This document shows positions 1 to 5,999 of a stretch of 12,675 nucleotides of DNA, piece by piece. A program made the translations under genes and the position numbers. Each line of letters begins with the position of its first letter. Within the stretch, counting starts at the first letter, position 1. Origin of the DNA: an uncultured Spirochaetaceae bacterium (GTDB lineage: Bacteria > Spirochaetota > Spirochaetia > Treponematales > Treponemataceae); contig CADBUT010000020.1 of NCBI GenBank assembly GCA_902797925.1, forward strand, positions 1-12,675, in the 5' to 3' direction. The notes beneath the pieces are model-generated. The model did not search any database and had not been told where the DNA came from. It was given only the letters and a program-made list of their open reading frames with translations.

Positions 1-46
1 GTCGAAACAAAGGGTATGAAATCCGACTGCGATACCTTATGAGAAA

Positions 47-83
47 GAACGATACCCCGTACGCTCTGCGTCGGGGTTCGTTC
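47..83 (-). terminator. Putative terminator hairpin downstream of cheX
   Basis: The arms GAACGA-ACCCCG and CGGGGTTCGTTC form a 12-bp stem with one bulged base around a roughly 11-nt loop. It lies 18 bases past the cheX stop codon. On the minus strand the stem is followed by TTTCTC, a weak T tract. The stem could also serve a plus-strand gene ending to the left of or at the window start. The stem is clear; the terminator role is inferred. Confidence 0.5.
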
Positions 84-100
84 ATTAGCGGGTATGTCTG

Positions 101-562
101 CTATTTGAAACAGACATCAACTTCGTATGCGCCGTACTTCGTTATGAACGGAATAGCTATTACAGGATAATTTTTCGGCCACGAAATTGAATGGTTTCTG
201 CCGGAAATTGTGACAGGCGGAGAAACCTTGAGATTTACATCGGTAAGACTTGAAATGGCGTTTCCTGATACGACGTTTGTAAATTCAGCAACAAGCTGCT
301 TAGCCATCTCTTCTTTTTCGTCTTCCTTGATTTCACCCATACCAGAAAGTTCAAGCATCTTATAAGCGAGCGTGCGCCCGAGCCTGAATGCAACGATTCC
401 ACTGTAATCGCCGGTAATGCCCAGCAAACCCGAAATTTCCCATGGGTGGCCCATGCTTACATCAAGCAAGAAAGGCTCTTTGTTTGTAGAACCAAGGTTG
501 AACATCGTTTCAAAGACAGAAAGACCTGCAGATAAAAATGGATTGATAATCTTAACATTCAT
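101..562 (-). CDS. cheX: CheX-family CheY-P phosphatase-like chemotaxis protein
   Basis: This 153-residue soluble protein has the length and pattern of CheX, a dimeric phosphatase of the CheC/CheX/FliY family that dephosphorylates the response regulator CheY-P in the cytoplasm. The diagnostic ExxN motif is Glu93-Phe-Thr-Asn96, followed by Gly100-Asn101. There is one such motif, as in CheX, whereas CheC has two. The ATG is preceded by a GGGGG ribosome-binding site 7 nt upstream, and a perfect TATAAT -10 lies at 590-595 on the minus strand, so the gene probably has its own promoter although it follows the RlmM-like gene by 81 bases. The neighbouring c-di-GMP genes fit a role in motility control. 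CheX is common in spirochetes. No cheY or cheA is present in the window. Confidence 0.85.
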   Translation of the reverse strand: MNVKIINPFLSAGLSVFETMFNLGSTNKEPFLLDVSMGHPWEISGLLGITGDYSGIVAFRLGRTLAYKMLELSGMGEIKEDEKEEMAKQLVAEFTNVVSGNAISSLTDVNLKVSPPVTISGRNHSISWPKNYPVIAIPFITKYGAYEVDVCFK

Positions 563-589
563 AGAAGAACCCCCATGTTTCTGCCTCTT

Positions 590-595
590 ATTATA
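590..595 (-). promoter_or_regulatory. Candidate -10 box of cheX
   Basis: A perfect TATAAT on the minus strand lies 27 bases upstream of the cheX ATG, giving a predicted leader of about 20 nt that contains the GGGGG ribosome-binding site. No good -35 hexamer sits at 16-18 nt spacing; the upstream DNA is a T/A-rich run. The rest of the 563-643 gap holds nothing else recognisable. Confidence 0.4.
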
Positions 596-643
596 ACACA
601 GCTTTTAAATAAAAAATATCCAAAATGTGAATTTTTTATTTTC

Positions 644-1606
644 TTATCGTGAACCTTTGTGAAGCCACGTCAGCTCATGCTTGTTATAGTTCAGGTGAAT
701 CACCTTGCTGTCAGGCAGTGCTGCAAAAGCTTTTATAGTTTCCCAGTTGGTTTCGCCCTGCATTTTTATAGTGCAAATCATGTTCGGCACGCGCGGCCTT
801 GCAAGCCACATTTTGACCCACTCTAGCAGCCGCTCCGGGTAGCAGATTACGTCAGATAAAACCCAGTCAACCGGCTCAATCTCATCGCATTTCAGTGTAA
901 AAGCATCGTGTGCAAGAAATTTCACGCTTGGGTTCTTCATCAAGTTTTCGGTAAGCGGGCTTCTGTCAACAGCGAAAACCGAACAGCCGAGCTGTACGAG
1001 CACATAAGTCCATCCTCCGGGGCACGCGCCTGCCTCAAAGCAATGCTGTCCTTTTTGCGGAAAATCACCGAAAAATGCTTGAAAATGTACAAGTGCTTCC
1101 TGGATTTTAAGATAGGCTCGGCTCGGCGGGTTTTCATGGTCTTCTACAAACTCGATTCTGCCGCAAGGAAGAAAGCTCGAGGTTTTTGCAGAAGCAAAAA
1201 GCGTATGTTCGTCAATCAGCGTCCATGCGCCGATTTCGGTCTGCGGCACAGAATACGGAAAATTGCGCGGCTTTAAGTTTATGTACGGAAGCTTTTCCTG
1301 GATAAGAGCGGCGCGTCTGAAAAGCGTAAACTGATAAGGCGCCCAGTTGCGCTGAATCTGCTTGAGGGCGTTTGCCGCTTCAGAGACAGACTGAAACTCA
1401 ACGGTGAACGGCTCAAAATAGACTGTGCTGCACCAGAAAGGTTTTATTTCTTGAGCGGGTGCATCTTGCCAATAGACTAAATCGCCGTAAAAGACAAGTT
1501 CTGCCCTGTCTGCGCCAAAGCAGGTACAGAGTTCGTCAACAAGCCAGTCCTGTTTTTCTTCAAAAGCCAGAAACGCAGAACCTTTCAGTTTTGTAATTAA
1601 AGGCAT
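644..1606 (-). CDS. rlmM: RlmM-like FtsJ-fold 2'-O-ribose RNA methyltransferase
   Basis: This 320-residue SAM-dependent methyltransferase resembles RlmM, which 2'-O-methylates C2498 of 23S rRNA in E. coli. The N-terminal part (about 1-155) corresponds to the RlmM substrate-binding/THUMP-like region. The C-terminal Rossmann domain carries SAM motif I (Glu191-Ala-Gly-Ala-Cys-Pro-Gly-Gly-Trp-Thr200). FtsJ-type catalytic residues are plausible at Lys167 (SRAYLK), Asp252 (LSD), Lys281 (TIK) and His310/Glu311 (KHELTW). E. coli RlmM is 366 residues, so this version is shorter at the N-terminus. The ATG overlaps the stop of the upstream PilZ gene by 10 bases and has no visible Shine-Dalgarno sequence, suggesting translational coupling. 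The methyltransferase class is secure; the exact target nucleotide is inferred. Confidence 0.82.
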   Translation of the reverse strand: MPLITKLKGSAFLAFEEKQDWLVDELCTCFGADRAELVFYGDLVYWQDAPAQEIKPFWCSTVYFEPFTVEFQSVSEAANALKQIQRNWAPYQFTLFRRAALIQEKLPYINLKPRNFPYSVPQTEIGAWTLIDEHTLFASAKTSSFLPCGRIEFVEDHENPPSRAYLKIQEALVHFQAFFGDFPQKGQHCFEAGACPGGWTYVLVQLGCSVFAVDRSPLTENLMKNPSVKFLAHDAFTLKCDEIEPVDWVLSDVICYPERLLEWVKMWLARPRVPNMICTIKMQGETNWETIKAFAALPDSKVIHLNYNKHELTWLHKGSR

Positions 1607-1971
1607 AATTCTTGCAGAAGAAGCTCGTCAGAATCGACTGTAGCTTCGTGAAGGACATCGAGGTAGTTTGAAAGGCGTCGGAAATCAGATGAGCCTACAA
1701 TAGAAAAACCTGCTTCGTTATTGTCGTCAGATTCATCTGCCCAAACTGGTTTTACCGTAAGAGAAAAAGGTTTAAGCCCCTGCTTGCAGGACGGCTGAAT
1801 GTTCAGTTCACATTCATCTTCTTTATTGATGTTTACTGGTACCGGAAATTTGACCCGGCAGCCGTTTTTGCTGATGTCCAGCAACATGCCTGGAAGAACA
1901 CATAAGTCAGGTGCGTCTATACGGGCAAAATCTTTGTAACGGCCGTCGTTCCGCTTCTCTGATAATTTCAC
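1597..1971 (-). CDS. PilZ-domain c-di-GMP receptor protein
   Basis: This small 124-residue cytoplasmic protein is essentially one PilZ domain. It shows the two c-di-GMP binding motifs: an RxxxR pair (Arg7, Arg11) near the N-terminus and Asp32-Ile-Ser-Lys-Asn-Gly37, the DxSxxG motif. The later VKPVWADE and AGFSIV stretches match the usual beta-barrel strands. PilZ proteins transmit c-di-GMP levels to partners such as flagellar or surface machinery; the partner here is unknown. The start is GTG, and no in-frame ATG precedes the first motif. A consensus TTGACA lies upstream at 2001-2006 on this strand. The gene is divergent from a c-di-GMP phosphodiesterase, which supports a shared signalling role, and overlaps the RlmM-like gene by 10 bases. 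Confidence 0.8.
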   Translation of the reverse strand: MKLSEKRNDGRYKDFARIDAPDLCVLPGMLLDISKNGCRVKFPVPVNINKEDECELNIQPSCKQGLKPFSLTVKPVWADESDDNNEAGFSIVGSSDFRRLSNYLDVLHEATVDSDELLLQELCL

Positions 1972-2120
1972 GTGTTTAGACTGTCTTTTTTTTTGATTAT
2001 TGTCAACAAGAAAAATAGCGATAATAGTTATTTTACACGCTTTTACATTTTTTGCTGAAAACAGGGTGTATACTTGCTTTGTAACAAATTTCTAAATAAC
2101 AGCAGAAGTGGGAATAGGCA
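1972..2120. promoter_or_regulatory. Divergent promoter region between pilZ-like gene and HD-GYP gene
   Basis: For the minus-strand PilZ gene there is a perfect TTGACA (2001-2006), but the hexamer 17 nt downstream, CAGTCT (1978-1983), is a poor -10; if used, it would put transcription within a base or two of the GTG start. For the plus-strand gene, TATACT at 2069-2074 is a good -10 but lacks a -35 at normal spacing; two TTTACA copies lie at 2032-2037 and 2042-2047. An in-frame TAG at 2115-2117 fixes the limit of the downstream ORF. Confidence 0.4.
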
Positions 2121-3362
2121 TTGTCGGACAACGAGATTGATACAATAGAAAAAGCTTTTTTAGACAATCACACGTCAAAGATGAATTTACTCGTTGTAAA
2201 AGTTTATGCCGTAACTTGTCTTGTGCCTGTAGCCATTTTTATAGGCTGTGCTGCCGGTCTTTATAATTATTCACTGTTAAAGGCAGGCGGTTCAATTGCG
2301 CTCTCTTTAGTTTTTCTTGCGGCAATGATCTTTTATTATAAGAAAAAACCGAATTCACGCCGCTTTAAATACTTTGCAGCAATAACCATCCAATGCATAG
2401 TTTTTTCGCTTTCTTTAGACCCAAACCTAAAAGTCACTGTGTCCTATTCAGTTATGCCGCTGATTACGTTTCTTTATTTTGACCCGAAATTCTCTTTTTG
2501 TGCGTGTATAATATGCTTTATAAGTGCATTTTTAGCATTTTTCTTAACAAGCGAAGAAACAATCAGATTTTACTCATTAAATGTTTCAAGAAACCTTTAT
2601 CTCATAACTTCAGGTTCGGCACTTCTTATTGAATTTGCCGCAATGACAACACTTCTGTGCATTTCTGCAGTGCAGACCAACAAATTCAAGATGTCGCTTA
2701 TAGACCACAATATAAAAATGCGCGAAATGCAGACACGTATTCTGTACAGCTTTGCAGATTTAATCGAGCTGCGCGACGGAACTACAGGCGAGCATGTAAA
2801 GCGCACAAGCATGATTGTTTCGCATATGGTCAATTACATGATTAAAAAGAAAATTTACACAGACCGTATTTCGATAGAAGATTTGCATTATGCAGTAATG
2901 GCAGCTCCACTTCATGATATAGGCAAAATGAAAGTGCCGGACGAAATTCTTATAAAACCTGCGCGTTTAACGCCTGAAGAATACGCAATAATAAAGAAAC
3001 ATCCGGTTGAAAGCGAGCGCATTGTAAGACGCACATTAAAAAATGTTGAAGACAACAAATTTGTAAACATTGCATCCGAAGTCTGCCTTTATCACCACGA
3101 AAAATGGGACGGCACAGGCTACCCTGAACATCTCAAAGGTGAAGAAATCCCGATTTCTGCAAGAATCATGGCAATTGCTGATGTTTTTGACGCTTTGTGC
3201 AGCGAACGGCCATATAAAGAGGCTTTTTCTGTAGATGAGGCTTTTGAAATTCTTGAAGAATCCCGGGGAAAGCATTTTGACACTAAGCTTGTAGACGTTA
3301 TGTTTGCCATGCGCCCGTTTCTTGAGAGTATGTACGAAAAACCTGAGATTCTTGCTTACTAA
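2121..3362 (+). CDS. Membrane-anchored HD-GYP c-di-GMP phosphodiesterase
   Basis: This 413-residue protein has a hydrophobic N-terminal region (about 24-185, roughly five to six membrane spans) joined by a short helix (190-210) to a cytoplasmic HD-GYP domain (about 211-400). The HD-GYP family hydrolyses cyclic di-GMP. Metal-binding and signature residues are visible: Glu224-His225, His265-Asp266 in LHDIGKMKVPDEIL, His294, His325-His326 and Asp330-Gly-Thr-Gly-Tyr-Pro335, so the enzyme should be active. The start is TTG: an in-frame TAG lies two codons upstream, a GGGA sits 7 nt before the TTG, and the next in-frame ATG (residue 21) has no ribosome-binding site. The membrane part has no recognised sensor motif, so the input signal is unknown. 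It is divergent from a PilZ receptor gene. Confidence 0.92.
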   Translation: MSDNEIDTIEKAFLDNHTSKMNLLVVKVYAVTCLVPVAIFIGCAAGLYNYSLLKAGGSIALSLVFLAAMIFYYKKKPNSRRFKYFAAITIQCIVFSLSLDPNLKVTVSYSVMPLITFLYFDPKFSFCACIICFISAFLAFFLTSEETIRFYSLNVSRNLYLITSGSALLIEFAAMTTLLCISAVQTNKFKMSLIDHNIKMREMQTRILYSFADLIELRDGTTGEHVKRTSMIVSHMVNYMIKKKIYTDRISIEDLHYAVMAAPLHDIGKMKVPDEILIKPARLTPEEYAIIKKHPVESERIVRRTLKNVEDNKFVNIASEVCLYHHEKWDGTGYPEHLKGEEIPISARIMAIADVFDALCSERPYKEAFSVDEAFEILEESRGKHFDTKLVDVMFAMRPFLESMYEKPEILAY

Positions 3363-3367
3363 GTTTA

Positions 3368-3446
3368 GACCTGTTTGGAAACTCGGTTAGTTTTCGGGCA
3401 GGTCAGCAATTTTTCAGGCTAAAGCCTTGCAAAATTGCGGAAAACT
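3368..3446 (+). other. Structured intergenic RNA candidate: two adjacent hairpins with an alternative pairing
   Basis: Hairpin 1 pairs 3368-3383 (GACCTGTTTGGAAACT) with 3389-3404 (AGTTTTCGGGCAGGTC) over 16 positions, allowing G-U pairs, with the loop CGGTT. Hairpin 2 pairs GCAATTTT (3406-3413) with AAAATTGC (3431-3438) around an inner CAGGC/GCCTTG stem. AGTTTTC (3389-3395) is also perfectly complementary to GAAAACT (3440-3446), which would exclude hairpin 1. The site lies just after the HD-GYP stop and about 60 bases before the NusG-II gene. Neither hairpin is followed by a T tract, so a standard Rho-independent terminator is unlikely. Confidence 0.5.
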
Positions 3447-3508
3447 ACTTGCCAGACCTTTGAAAGTCCTCTAACCTTAAAAAAATTATCATTCGGGGTT
3501 TTGCTTAA

Positions 3509-3862
3509 TTGAAAAAACTGAATCCGAGTTTTAAAATTCTAGATATTTTTATATTTGCGGCAATTCTTGCTGCCGGAATTTTCCTTTCAAAAAATTCTCT
3601 CACAAAAAAGGGAAGCACTGTAAGAGTTCTTGCCGACGGCAAAGAATATGAATTTCAAATGAAAAACGGCACCTACAAAGTAGAAGGCGCTATCGGAATT
3701 ACCACCTTTCAAATTGAAGACGGAAAAGTTCATATTATTGATTCGCCTTGCCCGAATAAGACTTGCGTTGAACAGGGCTGGACAAGCCCATTAATCTGCC
3801 TGCCAAATAAAGTTGTTATTACTATTGAAAATTATGGAGACTTTGATGCTGTCGCAGAATAA
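3509..3862 (+). CDS. Membrane-anchored NusG domain II protein (EetA-like)
   Basis: This 117-residue protein has one N-terminal membrane segment (about 10-27) and a NusG domain II-like beta-barrel (about 36-108) predicted outside the cytoplasm. It carries the family pattern CPNKTC (Cys81, Cys86) and ICLPNKVVI (Cys97). Such proteins are typically encoded next to Gx transporter proteins and ApbE, and the pair resembles the EetA/EetB proteins of the Listeria flavin-based extracellular electron transfer locus; that comparison is from memory. The conserved cysteines could hold a disulphide or metal, which is inference. The start is TTG: TAA immediately precedes it in frame and no other start is possible before the domain. 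A GGGG 10 nt upstream is a weak ribosome-binding site. The 3' end overlaps the next gene, indicating an operon. Confidence 0.85.
   Translation: MKKLNPSFKILDIFIFAAILAAGIFLSKNSLTKKGSTVRVLADGKEYEFQMKNGTYKVEGAIGITTFQIEDGKVHIIDSPCPNKTCVEQGWTSPLICLPNKVVITIENYGDFDAVAE
3836..3839 (+). promoter_or_regulatory. Ribosome-binding site that decides the Gx gene start
   Basis: GGAG at 3836-3839, inside the end of the NusG-II gene, stands 6 nt before ATG 3846. Upstream in-frame candidates (TTG 3813, TTG 3825, ATG 3834) lack a Shine-Dalgarno sequence and would only add a short hydrophobic stretch, so ATG 3846 is chosen. Confidence 0.7.
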
Positions 3863-4841
3863 AAAACGTATTGCCTATTTGTCTGCACTTACACTGCTGT
3901 TTTCTTATGCCGAGCTTTTTATTCCGCGTTTTCTGCCGTTTTTCAGGTTTGGGCTTGGCAATGTAGCCGTTCTTTTATCATTTTCTCTTGATCCGCTAAG
4001 TTTTATTCTTCTTACTGTTATTAAGTCTGTCGCAAGCTGCCTTATGGCCGGCACTTTATTCTCACCGTTCTTTTTGATTTCTTTTGTTCAGTCTGTAATA
4101 AGCGGCTTATTCATGTATGGAATTGTCAAGTTGTTCCGCGGCAGACTGATAAGTATTTATGGCGTTTCATTGCTTGGCTCTGCCTGTAGCGCAGTGATTC
4201 AAATTTGGCTGAGCAGCCTTTATCTTGGCGAAGGAACAAACGCGCTTCTTGGACCAATGCTCTTATTCAGTTTATTAAGCGGAATTGTTACAGCCTTTCT
4301 CAGTCAGATTCTTCATATACCGGAAGAAGTGCCGGAATTAGTAAAGCAGGAAAAACCGGAAACAAGCCCCGGAATTGAAAAAAAGCAGAAGACGAAAACA
4401 ATCTGCATGATTTCAGCAATTCTAATTGCTTCTGTTGTTGTCATGATGCTGAAAAACATTTATATGCTGCTTTGTGCTTTAGTCTTGTCTTTTGCGGCGC
4501 AAATCTTATCAAAAAGAAAAATAAAAATTATGCCGCATATCTCCATTTGGCTTTTTGTGATTTTTTCCACATTAATGATGCCGCAAGGCGAGGTTCTTTA
4601 TTCTTTGGCCGGATGGAATATTACGAACGGCGCGCTGCTTTCAGGAATTGAAAAAGCCATAAAGCTTTCTGCTTTATCTGCCTTAAGCCAATGCCTTGCA
4701 AGCATCCGCCCGGCTGGAGAAGGAATTTTGTCTGTAGCTTTGGCGTATTTTGGCGGACTTTGTAAGATTCTGAACAGCTCAGAAGGCAATCTCTTAAAAA
4801 GAACCCGCGCCGCTTTAAGTGCAGAGGCTATTTATGAATGA
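3846..4841 (+). CDS. Gx transporter (EetB/Hpre_diP_synt_I-like) fused to an EcfT-like transmembrane domain
   Basis: This is a 331-residue inner-membrane protein. Residues about 7-155 match the Gx family (misnamed heptaprenyl diphosphate synthase component I), with FRFGLGN (34-40) and LLGPMLLFSLLSGI (134-147). That family belongs to the same superfamily as ECF transporter S components. After a charged linker (about 158-185), residues 186-325 form a second hydrophobic domain whose pattern (helix pairs, then MPQGEVLYSLAGWNITNGALLSGIEK and a long amphipathic helix) resembles EcfT/CbiQ transmembrane components. Gx proteins alone are usually about 170 residues. The gene overlaps the NusG-II gene by 17 bases, so the two are co-transcribed. 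With ApbE next door, flavin movement or electron transfer across the membrane is the likely role. The Gx half is secure; the EcfT assignment is by pattern only. Confidence 0.82.
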   Translation: MLSQNKKRIAYLSALTLLFSYAELFIPRFLPFFRFGLGNVAVLLSFSLDPLSFILLTVIKSVASCLMAGTLFSPFFLISFVQSVISGLFMYGIVKLFRGRLISIYGVSLLGSACSAVIQIWLSSLYLGEGTNALLGPMLLFSLLSGIVTAFLSQILHIPEEVPELVKQEKPETSPGIEKKQKTKTICMISAILIASVVVMMLKNIYMLLCALVLSFAAQILSKRKIKIMPHISIWLFVIFSTLMMPQGEVLYSLAGWNITNGALLSGIEKAIKLSALSALSQCLASIRPAGEGILSVALAYFGGLCKILNSSEGNLLKRTRAALSAEAIYE

Positions 4842-4845
4842 TATT

Positions 4846-5850
4846 CTATTTCTGGATGATATTTACAGAAGCAAAATCTGCAAGAAGCTGCAATTTTCCA
4901 TCAAGACCTTCTGTGTAATATAAATCCTGGTTTTCTGTAAAGATAATCATTTCAAAATCTGAATGTTCTTTCCAATAAACTGCGGCATCTTCCAAGCCCA
5001 TAACAAACATTGTTGTGCTTAGAGCGTCGGCATACAAGCCTGATTCTGCTATTATTGTCACACCCGCAATGCCGTTATCAACCGGCCGGCCTGTTTTTCC
5101 GTCAAAAATGTGAATGTAGTTATGGCCGTCATCTGCTGTAAAAAAGCGTTCGTAGCCGCCGCTTGTAATAACCGCTTTGTCAGCAATTTTGATTGATGCA
5201 GCCGCTTTGCCTGTCCACGGGCTTTTTATTCCGATGTTCCATTCAGTGCCGTCAGCTTTTTTGCCGAGAGACTGAATATTTCCGCCTAAATCTAGAAGAG
5301 CTGACTTAATGCCGTTGTCTTTCAAAAGCTTAATGACTTCATCGCCGGTATAGCCTTTGCCTATTGCGCCGAAATCCAAAGCCATTCCGTCTTTCAAGTT
5401 TATGGAAGTGCCGTCAATCTGAATTTTGGAGTAATCCGTCAGAAAAAGCAGTTCCTTTATCTGATTCTCTGACGGCACTTTATAATCGCCTGTTGTAAAG
5501 CCCCACGCAGAAGTAACAGGGTACAGCGCCGGGTTAAAAACTCCGTCAGTCTGTTTTGCAAAATCAAGGCCGTATTTTGTCAGCGTCAAAGTATCGCTGC
5601 TTACAGCAATCTTTTCGCCGTGGTTTAATCTGTATACATCAGAAGCTTCATTTGTAGTTGAGATATTCCGTTCAATTTGATAAATAAGCTGCCTGGTTTT
5701 TTCCAGTGCCATATCCGGCTTTTTCCCATACACCTGAATTGTCATAAAGGTGTCCATGGCGTTTAGTGAAGTTGAGGCTTTTTTTTCACCGCAGGAAATA
5801 AACAAAAGGGCAGCCGAAAGCATTGCAGAAAGGAACACGTACTTATTCAT
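4846..5850 (-). CDS. apbE: FAD:protein FMN transferase (ApbE), lipoprotein
   Basis: This 334-residue ApbE-family enzyme transfers FMN from FAD to a Ser/Thr in an SGAT-type motif of target proteins, outside the cytoplasm and Mg2+-dependent. The signal peptide ends in the lipobox FISC (Cys20). Family motifs are all present: AMDTFM (31-36), NPALYPVTSAWGF (106-118), DFGAIGKGY (159-167), LLDLGGN (185-191), ITSGGYERFF (228-237), HIFDGKTG (247-254, where many homologues have DPKTG) and ADALSTTMFVMG (274-285) with the metal-binding Asp275 and Thr279. The evident substrate is the divergently encoded reductase, which has two SGAT sites. The stop lies only 4 bases from the stop of the convergent Gx gene. 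The ribosome-binding site is weak. Confidence 0.93.
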   Translation of the reverse strand: MNKYVFLSAMLSAALLFISCGEKKASTSLNAMDTFMTIQVYGKKPDMALEKTRQLIYQIERNISTTNEASDVYRLNHGEKIAVSSDTLTLTKYGLDFAKQTDGVFNPALYPVTSAWGFTTGDYKVPSENQIKELLFLTDYSKIQIDGTSINLKDGMALDFGAIGKGYTGDEVIKLLKDNGIKSALLDLGGNIQSLGKKADGTEWNIGIKSPWTGKAAASIKIADKAVITSGGYERFFTADDGHNYIHIFDGKTGRPVDNGIAGVTIIAESGLYADALSTTMFVMGLEDAAVYWKEHSDFEMIIFTENQDLYYTEGLDGKLQLLADFASVNIIQK

Positions 5851-5934
5851 GCCACGAGCATATCATATAAAAATAAAAAAATCTCCCTTGAGAGCATGGA
5901 TTGTAAATTATTAGAATTTTTTATCGATTTAGGA

Positions 5935-5963
5935 TTCTCATTTGATTGCTTTTATGATAAAAT
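5935..5963 (+). promoter_or_regulatory. Candidate sigma-70 promoter of the flavin reductase
   Basis: TTCTCA (5935-5940, 4 of 6 to TTGACA) and TAAAAT (5958-5963, 5 of 6 to TATAAT) are separated by exactly 17 nt. A second possible -10, TATACT at 5975-5980, has only a poor -35 (TTATGA). An inverted repeat TTGATT/AATCAA (5942-5947, 5961-5966) overlaps the -10 and could be an operator, but it is short and AT-rich. The other half of the 5851-5999 gap must carry the apbE promoter, for which no convincing boxes were seen. Confidence 0.45.
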
Positions 5964-5986
5964 CAATTAGTTTTTATACTTAATAT

Positions 5987-5992
5987 AAAGGA
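5987..5992 (+). promoter_or_regulatory. Ribosome-binding site of the flavin reductase
   Basis: AAAGGA with a 7-nt spacer to the ATG at 6000 is a strong, well-placed Shine-Dalgarno sequence. It contrasts with weak or absent sites in front of several other genes in the window. Confidence 0.7.
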
Positions 5993-5999
5993 TTTACTT

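Noticed and set aside
1..42. Open frame VETKGMKSDCDTL ending in TGA at 40-42, possibly the tail of a plus-strand gene
   Set aside because: Only 13 codons are visible with no recognisable motif, and another frame is also open through this stretch, so it cannot be called.
908..1276. Plus-strand open frame of 122 codons inside the RlmM-like gene
   Set aside because: It is antisense to a clear methyltransferase gene, has no family pattern and no ribosome-binding site; a shadow frame.
3813..3845. Upstream TTG/ATG starts extending the Gx protein by 11 residues
   Set aside because: No Shine-Dalgarno fits them, while GGAG is correctly placed for ATG 3846; the added residues overlap the NusG-II coding end.
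5875..5895. Terminator-like CTCTC/GGGAG hairpin followed by T7 on the minus strand, upstream of apbE
   Set aside because: The stem is only about 4-5 bp with a tiny loop, and it would end the apbE transcript before its start; probably chance in AT-rich DNA.
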